Both the position numbers and the translations under genes were made by a program. This document shows, in pieces, positions 6,378-13,750 of a DNA stretch of 17,345 nucleotides (within the stretch, counting starts at the first letter, position 1; every line of letters begins with the position of its first letter). The stretch is taken from the NCBI GenBank assembly GCA_002422125.1, contig DITF01000185.1:1-17345 (forward strand). Direction: 5' to 3'. Origin of the DNA: a bacterium UBP17_UBA6191 (GTDB lineage: Bacteria > Muiribacteriota > UBA6191). Below the pieces are notes generated by a model. It did not search any database and had not been told where the DNA came from. It saw only the letters and a program-made list of their open reading frames with translations.

Positions 6378-7391
6378 GTGAAAATTGCAACTGTTTGGGT
6401 GTCTCTGATGCTCATTTCCATGTTAATTCCGGTACGGACACACTGCTCGGTCCTGCTGCACGCCGTCGAACGACATTCCGATCTTGATGGCCTGGCTGCC
6501 CTTTTGGGACAATTCTCCCTGCAAAATTCGCGGCAGTCCGTCATCCGATACAGCCCCCAGAATTCCGATGCTTTTCTGAACCACGCCAATCAGTCACCAC
6601 TGTTCATGACTATTGTGTATCGCCAGGCTCCGGCTGGCTCACCCTTAATTGTGAGTGGTAGCTCAAACTCCAGTCTATATTTGGATCCATCCCAGAAGAA
6701 ATTTGCTTATCGCATTCGGCAGGCAATTCTGGAGAAGGTTTCAGCTCTGAATGCCATCGACGGGGGTCTGATTCCACTGTTAGAAACTACCAGACTCTCC
6801 TCTCCTAGCCTGCTTATATATGTGCCATCCGATTTGAATTTTAGTGAGTTTTTAAATTCGTTGAGCCAATTTTTATCGGAACAGTTTGAACCTGTAATTC
6901 CTTTGGTGCAAAAAGTGCAGCCTGCCCCTGTACCAGACAGCCCCCAAAAATACGCCGAGTCTGCTGTAACTCCTGTGGTAGACACAACTCACTCAACCCC
7001 TGCACAGACTTCATTAAACCCTGAAGAAGCCATCCGTCGTGAGGTTATGTCCTGGATTACCCTTGAATCAGATGATGAATCATGGATGGCGGCTTTTGAA
7101 CCCTTTCGCGCAGCTCCTCCCTCCAAACAAATTGACCCATCCCGCCCATCAACTATCACTCAAACCTCCCAGAACGCAGTTCCAAATCAGAAAGAAAATC
7201 TATCCAATCCATTTTTGGATGAAGAATCCATGCAGTTACTTTCCGAAGAGCTTTACAATATGTCCAATATCTTAAAATCCGGGATGCAATCCACCACCAT
7301 TACAACAAGCGCAACAAGCACTATGGCTACTACTGTGATTACCATTGAGCTGGATCTGTCCGACCCTCCTGATTGGTTGGTAGGACAATGA
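6378..7391 (+). CDS. Exported amidase_3-like protein lacking the catalytic zinc site
   Basis: Start taken at the GTG at 6378, which gives a signal peptide or anchor (VKIATVWVSLMLISMLIPV); a frame from 6225 would run into the opposite gene and lacks a signal. The product is about 337 residues. Residues about 55-170 resemble the second half of N-acetylmuramoyl-L-alanine amidases of the amidase_3 family. NHANQSPLFMTIVY (68-81) lies where those enzymes have an AN...LFISIH-like strand, and TTRLSSPSLLIYVPSDLN (137-154) where they have NT..PAVLVE.GFLSN. The opening strand with the zinc-binding His, the central Glu and the SIH His are all absent, so it should not cut peptidoglycan. Residues 178-320 are a Pro/Ser/Thr-rich linker with an acidic patch. 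The following gene encodes a GerMN protein, a frequent partner of amidase_3 domains, which supports the assignment. The family call is tentative. Confidence 0.5.
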   Translation: MKIATVWVSLMLISMLIPVRTHCSVLLHAVERHSDLDGLAALLGQFSLQNSRQSVIRYSPQNSDAFLNHANQSPLFMTIVYRQAPAGSPLIVSGSSNSSLYLDPSQKKFAYRIRQAILEKVSALNAIDGGLIPLLETTRLSSPSLLIYVPSDLNFSEFLNSLSQFLSEQFEPVIPLVQKVQPAPVPDSPQKYAESAVTPVVDTTHSTPAQTSLNPEEAIRREVMSWITLESDDESWMAAFEPFRAAPPSKQIDPSRPSTITQTSQNAVPNQKENLSNPFLDEESMQLLSEELYNMSNILKSGMQSTTITTSATSTMATTVITIELDLSDPPDWLVGQ

Positions 7392-8089
7392 GCAGTACCC
7401 ATAAAACCAAGGGGGCGAGCAAAAAGCTGAACTGGCTTGCAAAAGCACTGGTGGCACTGTTGCTTTTGGGCTTTTTGGCCGGATTGTACCTGGTTATTGC
7501 CCCTAGTCTGAATCTTGATCAGGTTTTGGTACAACTTCAGAAAATTAACGAAGAGCAGAGTATGGAAGCTGGCTGGAAAGTCGAGGCCATCTCCAACCCT
7601 ATGCAAGTGGATAGTATTGCAACTGAGGAGCCCTCCTTGGGTTCTACTGCAAAATCCGCAGCCTTTGAAAAGATGTTACCCCATCTCAATATTTATTTAC
7701 CTGCTAGCACTCCTCCCTTTTTAAGAGAGGTTTTAGTCGATGGGGACGAAACCTTAAGATTGGATCTGAGAGCCGTTCGCATACTTCAGGAGATCACGGG
7801 GCGCAGTGACCGTGGTGTCTGGACCATACCTCCATCACTTCGGGCCGCCTATATTTACAAAGACCATCTCATGATTGATCTGGATGAACAATGTGCTTCC
7901 CTTTTCAGAAGCGGGGATCTGAAGTCATTGCAACTGCTATACTCCTTGGTTAATTCTTTGCTGCAAAGCCTAAAACAGGAAAAGCTGTTCATTCTGTTTG
8001 GGGGAAGGCTTTTGGAAGAAAATATGGGGTATGACTTTAGCTCTGCCCTGCATTTTAACCCGGCCCTGGTCAGAGAGATTACGCCCTGA
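7388..8089 (+). CDS. GerMN-domain membrane-anchored protein
   Basis: The start is the ATG at 7388, overlapping the previous TGA in an ATGA arrangement; a TTG 15 bases upstream is less likely. The 233-residue protein has a short basic cytoplasmic tail, one membrane segment at about 16-37, and a periplasmic part. Residues about 98-222 match the GerMN (sporulation and spore germination) domain: NIYLP, then LRAVRILQEI, WTIPPSLRAAYIYKDHLMIDLDE (145-167), and a helix LLYSLVNSLL followed by a strand FILFGGRLLEE. Family members usually show two GerMN copies or pair with amidase_3; here there is one copy and the amidase-like partner is the gene just upstream. The role is presumably in peptidoglycan handling or envelope assembly, not sporulation. 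The exact function of GerMN domains outside Bacillus is unclear. Confidence 0.75.
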   Translation: MSSTHKTKGASKKLNWLAKALVALLLLGFLAGLYLVIAPSLNLDQVLVQLQKINEEQSMEAGWKVEAISNPMQVDSIATEEPSLGSTAKSAAFEKMLPHLNIYLPASTPPFLREVLVDGDETLRLDLRAVRILQEITGRSDRGVWTIPPSLRAAYIYKDHLMIDLDEQCASLFRSGDLKSLQLLYSLVNSLLQSLKQEKLFILFGGRLLEENMGYDFSSALHFNPALVREITP

Positions 8090-9225
8090 TGAGGTTTCTT
8101 TGGCTTTTTATCCTAATAACCACTGCTTCGTCAGATGTTTTGAGTTCTTCCCAACTTAGGTTGGAAACAGATGCGATCCAGATTCTGTTTCCCACTTCCG
8201 TGACCGGTAGAATTCATGTCTCATTTATTGGTAAGGAACAGACAAAGCCACTACTTTCGGAACCGATTTATCTTATTCAGACCTCTCAAATCCAAATCGC
8301 TCCCCCAACTAGCATCAACACTCTGGCCTCCGTAATGACCGAGCTAACCCAGTGGAAATATGTTCCATTTGTGAAAAAGTCCCTGTTTGGAAGTGGTCGC
8401 GGCCAGTTTCGCCAAGGAGTTTCGATTAGTTCCGACGAATTTGGGCACCTGTTTGTGATTGACCGGGCCTTGGATCAGGTCTTAAAATTTGATGGGCACT
8501 TGGAGCTTCTTAAAGTCATTGGAGGATTTCGCTGGGACAAACAATCTTCAGCCGAGAAAGACCGATATTCTATTGAAGAAGCTGGTTTTGACGAGCCATT
8601 TGATTTAAGCCCCTCCTCCAAGCTGAGCTATTATATCTCGGACTCGCGCAACGGAAGAATTGTAGAAACGGATCTGGATGGAAATTTTCTGAGGGAACTA
8701 AACACCAGAGACCGATTGGATGAACCAACCGCTATTCAGGTTTCAGTCCGCAACGAGCTTTTTGTTCTGGACAGCCGCCGTGATTTGATTCAGGTTTTTA
8801 ACTCCATGCGTCAGCCCTCCTGGTATATTGGAGGATACGGTAGGACTCATGAACGACTCAATAAACCTAGAGATTTTGTCCTCACTCGTGAAGAAGAATT
8901 GGTAGTGCTGGACTCCGGTAACCGGCTTATGAAACGCTTTACTAGCAATGCCCGATTTTTGAATTCCGTTTCTTTGTCTTCCGATGTGCAAAGACTGTGC
9001 AAAGACTCCTATAACCTCGTGTTCAGCTTAGGGAATCAGGTAAAAGTTTATAGCCCGGATTTAACCCTCTGGCCAATTGGCTTGATTGAATTTCCTAAAA
9101 AGTTCAACCCCACGGACTGTACTCATCTTCCCAATGGTAATCTGGTTTTTCTGGAAGAAAGAAACTCAGCCATCAGTGTCTTTGTGCCCAAGGTGCAAAC
9201 AGACCGACATTCCTTTAAGCTATGA
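8089..9225 (+). CDS. Secreted NHL-repeat beta-propeller protein
   Basis: The ATG overlaps the previous stop by one base (TGATG). The 378-residue product starts with a signal peptide (MRFLWLFILITTASS). After a beta-rich N-terminal part come NHL-type blades of the form (L/Y)xVxDxxNxxIxxF: LFVIDRALDQVLKF (121-134), YYISDSRNGRIVET (181-194), LFVLDSRRDLIQVF (224-237), LVVLDSGNRLMKRF (271-284), VFSLGNQVKVY (311-321) and LVFLEERNSAISVF (352-365). Six blades fit one closed propeller. Such propellers bind protein or glycan partners; no catalytic residues are visible. The position after the GerMN gene suggests a periplasmic or surface partner in the same complex, which is inference. Confidence 0.8.
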   Translation: MRFLWLFILITTASSDVLSSSQLRLETDAIQILFPTSVTGRIHVSFIGKEQTKPLLSEPIYLIQTSQIQIAPPTSINTLASVMTELTQWKYVPFVKKSLFGSGRGQFRQGVSISSDEFGHLFVIDRALDQVLKFDGHLELLKVIGGFRWDKQSSAEKDRYSIEEAGFDEPFDLSPSSKLSYYISDSRNGRIVETDLDGNFLRELNTRDRLDEPTAIQVSVRNELFVLDSRRDLIQVFNSMRQPSWYIGGYGRTHERLNKPRDFVLTREEELVVLDSGNRLMKRFTSNARFLNSVSLSSDVQRLCKDSYNLVFSLGNQVKVYSPDLTLWPIGLIEFPKKFNPTDCTHLPNGNLVFLEERNSAISVFVPKVQTDRHSFKL

Positions 9226-9968
9226 CCGTAAAAAAATTGGGAAACGGGGCCAAAACCTGTCTTTGTGTGCACGGTCTAGGCTCAAATTCTTCCGTATTTT
9301 CTGACTGCATCCCTGAAGTTCTGTTTGCAGAATGGACATTTTATTGTATTGATTTACCCGGTCATGGTAATGGTCCCCATTTTGATGCCTCCAAGTATTC
9401 TATCCCTAAGCTTTTAGACTGGCTGCAAAATTCTTTACCTCTACCAGATTTTGATGCCTTCATGGGCCATTCTTTAGGCGGTCTTTTATGCATGTTGATG
9501 CAAAATGATTGCAACATCTTCAAACAGGGTGTGATTCTTGATCTGTTCCCATCAGCGCGGCACCCAAGGGGGTTACGCTTACTAGCAAAACATTTCCATG
9601 AGCACTTTGAGGCCCAGCTTAAACATTTTTACGGGTTTTCTCATTCAAAACATCCCCATGTCCTAAACCGCATACTTAAGGATGCCCGTCAATGCGACCC
9701 CAAGGTATTTTATGAAGTCTTAAATTCTCTTGGTGATCTAGCAGAAAAAGCTCTGGAACCGATTATTTTGTCCATCCCACTTACGGTGATTCATCAACCC
9801 AATCTAAGCATTGATATGGATGACAAAATTAATCGAACTTTCCTTCTCAGTCCCCGAGTAAAATTCAAACAGGTCAAGGAAACTGGCCATTTTGTGATGC
9901 TTACTCAAATTGAAGAATTCCAGACACTACTGACAGAATCACTTGGATCAATCGGCTTTTTGTTATAA
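9222..9968 (+). CDS. Alpha/beta hydrolase fold protein
   Basis: Starts at ATGA overlapping the previous stop by 4 bases. The 248-residue product has the oxyanion-region motif HGLG (17-20), the strand CIDLPGHG (42-49), the nucleophile elbow GHSLGG (82-87, Ser84) and the catalytic His in TGHFVML (His223). The acid is not certain; Asp198 or Asp200 are candidates. There is no signal peptide, so it should be cytoplasmic, unlike its exported neighbours. The cap region (about 112-180) is rich in His, Phe and Lys. The family includes esterases, lipases and haloperoxidase-like enzymes, and the substrate cannot be told. The TPR lipoprotein gene begins two bases after its stop. Confidence 0.8.
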   Translation: MTVKKLGNGAKTCLCVHGLGSNSSVFSDCIPEVLFAEWTFYCIDLPGHGNGPHFDASKYSIPKLLDWLQNSLPLPDFDAFMGHSLGGLLCMLMQNDCNIFKQGVILDLFPSARHPRGLRLLAKHFHEHFEAQLKHFYGFSHSKHPHVLNRILKDARQCDPKVFYEVLNSLGDLAEKALEPIILSIPLTVIHQPNLSIDMDDKINRTFLLSPRVKFKQVKETGHFVMLTQIEEFQTLLTESLGSIGFLL

Positions 9969-9969
9969 C

Positions 9970-10857
9970 ATGAGGGCCATGCGCAAAGTCCATTTTTCCC
10001 TACTCTTACTACTCCTCTGTCTGCTGCTAGGTGGATGTGGCAAGAAAAAACAGAATGATAAAGTAGCTTTGCACATGAGCTCTGACATTGTAAAAAAGGA
10101 CAGGGTTCAGGCCAATTATGATTTGGGCTGGATTGCAGGAAGCACAGGAAAACTGGATTTAGCGATTAATCAATTCAAGGCAGTACTTAAAGAAGACCCA
10201 AACCATGTAGCTGCAACCCACGATCTTGGTCTGGCCTACGCTAAAAAAAATATGATGCGAGAAGCCATTGAAATGTTTCACCGCACCCTTGAACTGGATC
10301 CCAGATTTGCCGAGGCCTATTTTAATCTTTCTACGGCCTACTTTCGCCTGGAACAGAATGATTTGGCCATGGATAACTTGAATCGCTGTATGCAGATTGA
10401 ACCCCGCCATCCCCAGGGGCTTTTAAGGTTGGCGACTCTCGCCGAGCAAAGGGGTGAGTTTCAGCGGGCAATTCAAATGTATGCTGAATATATGGCTGTA
10501 AAACCCTTGGATGGTAGAGTAGCTGCTAGACTTGGAACACTCTACTTTCAACAGGGACTAGATGAAAATGCCCGTATTGAACTAGTGCGGGCCATTCGTA
10601 TGAAGGCTGGAAATGCTCAGACCCACTACCAGCTTGGAGTCATCGAACACCGCCGCAACAACCTTCCAGCCGCCAAACAAAACTATTTAAAGGTACTGGA
10701 ATTAAATCCTAATTACACGGACTGCCTTGTAAGCCTAGGAGAGATCTTTGAGCGCGAAAGAAATCTCCAACAGGCCTTGATTCACTATGAGAGAGCTTAC
10801 GGGCTGGAACCCGATAACGAGTTTGTTCGCAACAAGGTCGCTAGCCTCAGAAGATAA
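9970..10857 (+). CDS. TPR-repeat lipoprotein
   Basis: The start at 9970 (MRAMRKVHFS...) lies 1 base beyond the previous stop; a second ATG at 9979 is nearly as good, and an upstream frame from 9943 would spoil the signal peptide. The lipobox LLGGC puts the lipidated residue at Cys23, followed by GKKK, so the protein is anchored by its acylated N-terminus. About seven consecutive 34-residue TPR units fill residues 49-290, each with the usual W/Y-L-G-Y-A-F-A-P pattern (for example YDLGWIAGSTGKLDLAINQF and HYQLGVIEHRRNNLPAAKQN). TPR lipoproteins act as assembly scaffolds at the outer membrane (PilF/PilW and NlpI are examples of the type). As the last gene of the operon it may assemble the other exported products; this is inferred. 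Confidence 0.88.
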   Translation: MRAMRKVHFSLLLLLLCLLLGGCGKKKQNDKVALHMSSDIVKKDRVQANYDLGWIAGSTGKLDLAINQFKAVLKEDPNHVAATHDLGLAYAKKNMMREAIEMFHRTLELDPRFAEAYFNLSTAYFRLEQNDLAMDNLNRCMQIEPRHPQGLLRLATLAEQRGEFQRAIQMYAEYMAVKPLDGRVAARLGTLYFQQGLDENARIELVRAIRMKAGNAQTHYQLGVIEHRRNNLPAAKQNYLKVLELNPNYTDCLVSLGEIFERERNLQQALIHYERAYGLEPDNEFVRNKVASLRR

Positions 10858-10875
10858 ATTCCGAAATCTGATAAA

Positions 10876-11457
10876 TTATTCAGAAACCAGAGTTTCAATG
10901 GCTGCAGTCACTTCCTCAGATTCCGGTGCGGTACGGGGAGAAAACCGAAACCGGGCCACTCCATTTTTATCAATTAAGAATTTTTCAAAATTCCAGGTGA
11001 TTTCTCCTTCTGGCCCTTGCGGTTTGGATAGCTCGGTAAGGTACTTATAAACTGGTTGTTTGTCTTCTCCCTTGACTGGATTTTTTTCCATCATGGGAAA
11101 TGATACCCCAAAATTGATCTCACAGAATTCGGCAATTTCTTCGGCACTACCAGGCTCCTGAGCCCCAAAATCATTACTGGGGAAACCCAAGACTGAAAAT
11201 CCTGAGGCCGAATAGCGGGTTTGTAGATTTTCAAGCCCTGCATATTGAGGGGTCAAGCCACATTTGGAAGCCGTATTAACCACCAGAAGAACCTTACCCC
11301 TAAATTCAGCCAAATCAAGCTGTTTCCCCTGAAGTGTATTGATGACATACTCATAAAATGATTCTTTCATACCCTCACCTAACTGCTGTGCAAAACAATT
11401 CCTGGAAGCCACAAGTCCAAATACCATAACACCTAAAAAAAGCCTATTGAAGCTCAT
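10876..11457 (-). CDS. Periplasmic glutathione peroxidase family protein
   Basis: The 193-residue product has a signal peptide (about residues 1-23, cut near CFAQ) and the thioredoxin-fold glutathione peroxidase body. The active site is NTASKCGLTPQY with Cys66 in place of selenocysteine. Gln100 in GFPSNDFGAQEPG, and Trp155 and Asn156 in ITWNFEKFLID, complete the catalytic tetrad. Cys112 in EFCEINFGVSFP stands where thioredoxin-dependent members have their resolving Cys, so a thioredoxin-type reductant is more likely than glutathione. It reduces hydrogen peroxide or lipid hydroperoxides, here outside the cytoplasm. Its start overlaps the end of the cyclase gene by 14 bases, so it is co-transcribed with the cyclases. 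It converges with the TPR lipoprotein gene with only 18 bases between. Confidence 0.92.
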   Translation of the reverse strand: MSFNRLFLGVMVFGLVASRNCFAQQLGEGMKESFYEYVINTLQGKQLDLAEFRGKVLLVVNTASKCGLTPQYAGLENLQTRYSASGFSVLGFPSNDFGAQEPGSAEEIAEFCEINFGVSFPMMEKNPVKGEDKQPVYKYLTELSKPQGPEGEITWNFEKFLIDKNGVARFRFSPRTAPESEEVTAAIETLVSE

Positions 11458-13750
11458 ATATCCCCACTTTATCTTCTACCAAATGCCAATCATAGGCACT
11501 TAAGAGAGCATACACTACTGACTCGGATGCGTAAATCTGTGTGTATTTTCCAAACTTTGTGAGTGCCTCCAACTCCTCTGCCTCAGACATAGCTGGTGAA
11601 TCCGAGTAAAAGTGACGCTTTTTTTGATTGCCGATCACGCTAAATTTCAACTCCGAAGCGGCAATTCCCATGCCATTTCTAATCGTAAACTTGCCCTGCT
11701 TCTGCCGCAAAAGATTCATTTCATCGACCTTTTTTCGCATGCTCATAGCCGTTTCAACTGCGTTCTGAATGTAGTTACTATCTCTGGAGGCAAAAAACAA
11801 AACCACTACAGCATCTCCGATAAATTTCTCAATCACTCCACCCCGTTTTCTAACCTCAGCTTCCCAAATCGTAAAATACTGGTTAAGCATGTCCACAATC
11901 TCTTCAGCCGAAAAATTTTCAGAAATGCTGGTAAAGGAACGAATGTCGGAAAACAGTACACATGCCTTATCTTCAATTTGATCTACAAGTCTTCCATCTT
12001 TATCGGTGAATAGCTCCAAAATATCTGTGGCTACAAATGGCATGGCATTTTTGGCAGTTTCCAGTTCCGATAACATCACTTCCAAATCTTGATTCAGAAG
12101 CGATAGCTCATCAGTTCCCCTTTGGTTCTGAAATTGTATTGGCTCTTGCCTCACTGCTTTCTGTAGCAATATGCTTAATTTAGAAAGATTCTTCTGAAAT
12201 CCGCTGACAAACAGGATAAGGCCAGCTACCCCAATCAAAAACGCTGCCAACACAATTATATTAAAATTCTGAACCACAATTTTTAAGGGTAAAAAGAGAG
12301 AATTTTTATCCACAAAAAAACTAAATACAGTGGCTGGATACTGGGTCCCACGAATCTGATACAAATAACCATTTCCCCTAGGCAGCAGGCCTGGATCAGG
12401 TCCGGGATCCTTGAGTAAAATTCTGGGACTTATGGACTTATCCAGCTTCTTTTTTTGATACAATGCCGCTGAAACCAGATCCGCAATCGACACCAAATCG
12501 GACTGACCCTGATCGAGCAATTGGTCCCAATAAATCTTCTGTAGTTCGGCTGCCGGATGAACTACCATAATCACGGTTTTTTGGCCTTCCACTTCAGAAA
12601 CTTTATGCCAGATGGCCAAACCAGAGCTTTGCATATTGGAAACTCTGAATCTTTCCTCACTGCCTGATACCAGCCCCCTAACCATGGACTTCATGCCCCG
12701 ATCGGTTGTAAATTTTACAATTGTGGATTTGTCCCGACAGGGCTCCAGTTTTTTCAGCAATTCCTCGTCCGGCTGATTGTGGCTTAAAAAATGGGGATAC
12801 ATTTTACAGAACAGGGCACTTAACTGAATCAAAGCAACTGAGTCGGATTCTAAAATTACTCCCGATGAATTGCCTGCCGCAAAATAGCCCCCCTCATACA
12901 TGGATGCCGGGGCCCGAAGAGTTCTGAAATCCTTGGCTAACTTATCGGAATACTGATTGAGAAAGTCCTGATAGCCTGCCTCGTATTCAAAAACCTGTCT
13001 CTGCTTTTGAGCAATGTATTCATACTTTAATGTTTGCGATCGTTCCCTAATCAAAATATCTGTAAACACAGATGCCAGAACCAGACTAAGGATTAACACC
13101 AGAAACAGGGTCACTGCCAATCGCAACCTAAAACGAACTCTAACCCTAACCCAGCCTAAAAAAGGCAAAAGAATACAAAACAGAATCAGCCCAACAAAGT
13201 AGTAATAAAAAAGCCAGGTCCCAAAACTGCCACTATCTTCAGGAATTGAGGCAGAATAATGGGACTGCCACCAGGAAATGGGGGCTAAATCCTTAGCTTG
13301 AAACAAGCAAAATACCGTGACATGATCGAGTCGAATCCACAGATAGACGGCCTGGGTGCGTCTGGTGTAAACGGGCTGCATCCTGCCTTCAGTCGCCAGA
13401 AAATCACCCCACAATACTAGTCTGGAAAAAAATGAGGCTGCTTGATTTTCAAAAACCTGCCCCCCTTGGTGAATGCCAAATAAAAATGGTTTTTCCCAGC
13501 CTTTAGGAAGCCAGGTACTTGTATCCTTACCAAATGTGCCGACTATCCGACCCCTTCTGGAGAGATATACCGAGGCCTTCGGCAAGGACTCGGTTACAAA
13601 TTTTTGCCAATCCTCTTCTGATTTTAGTTCGTTCAATCGTTCGGCAATTTCCGACACACAGTGATTGTTGATAAACTCCACGGTCTCCACCAAGCCATTG
13701 GCAAAAACTTTGAACTGCAACAACAAACATAAAACCCAGAGTTTCAACAT
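11444..13750 (-). CDS. Receptor class III nucleotide cyclase, C1-like half (metal Asp kept, Asn/Arg lost)
   Basis: The 768-residue protein has a signal peptide (1-17), a periplasmic region to about 177, two membrane segments (178-199, 210-229), a second periplasmic sensor (about 230-494), a membrane segment (495-516), a short HAMP-like linker and a class III cyclase domain (594-768). The metal-binding aspartates are present: Asp602 in FSDIRSFT and Asp646 in KFIGDAVV, with Lys642. The later motif that should read YTVIGDTVNxAAR is lost. Aligned without gaps to the partner gene over 27 residues from IGN (706), the transition-state Asn is Ser722, the Arg is Glu726 and the purine-contact Thr is Tyr715. 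A homodimer should therefore be inactive; partnership with the upstream protein would complete one site. The start has AGG 5 bases upstream and overlaps the partner stop by 7 bases. Confidence 0.85.
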   Translation of the reverse strand: MLKLWVLCLLLQFKVFANGLVETVEFINNHCVSEIAERLNELKSEEDWQKFVTESLPKASVYLSRRGRIVGTFGKDTSTWLPKGWEKPFLFGIHQGGQVFENQAASFFSRLVLWGDFLATEGRMQPVYTRRTQAVYLWIRLDHVTVFCLFQAKDLAPISWWQSHYSASIPEDSGSFGTWLFYYYFVGLILFCILLPFLGWVRVRVRFRLRLAVTLFLVLILSLVLASVFTDILIRERSQTLKYEYIAQKQRQVFEYEAGYQDFLNQYSDKLAKDFRTLRAPASMYEGGYFAAGNSSGVILESDSVALIQLSALFCKMYPHFLSHNQPDEELLKKLEPCRDKSTIVKFTTDRGMKSMVRGLVSGSEERFRVSNMQSSGLAIWHKVSEVEGQKTVIMVVHPAAELQKIYWDQLLDQGQSDLVSIADLVSAALYQKKKLDKSISPRILLKDPGPDPGLLPRGNGYLYQIRGTQYPATVFSFFVDKNSLFLPLKIVVQNFNIIVLAAFLIGVAGLILFVSGFQKNLSKLSILLQKAVRQEPIQFQNQRGTDELSLLNQDLEVMLSELETAKNAMPFVATDILELFTDKDGRLVDQIEDKACVLFSDIRSFTSISENFSAEEIVDMLNQYFTIWEAEVRKRGGVIEKFIGDAVVVLFFASRDSNYIQNAVETAMSMRKKVDEMNLLRQKQGKFTIRNGMGIAASELKFSVIGNQKKRHFYSDSPAMSEAEELEALTKFGKYTQIYASESVVYALLSAYDWHLVEDKVGIYELQ

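Noticed and set aside
10867..10884. Inverted repeat TCTGA/TCAGA between convergent genes as a terminator
   Set aside because: Only 5 AT-rich base pairs, an 8-base loop and no T run on either strand; too weak to call.
11612..12013. Plus-strand frame of 133 codons inside the cyclase gene
   Set aside because: Antisense to a strongly conserved catalytic domain, with no start signal; a shadow.
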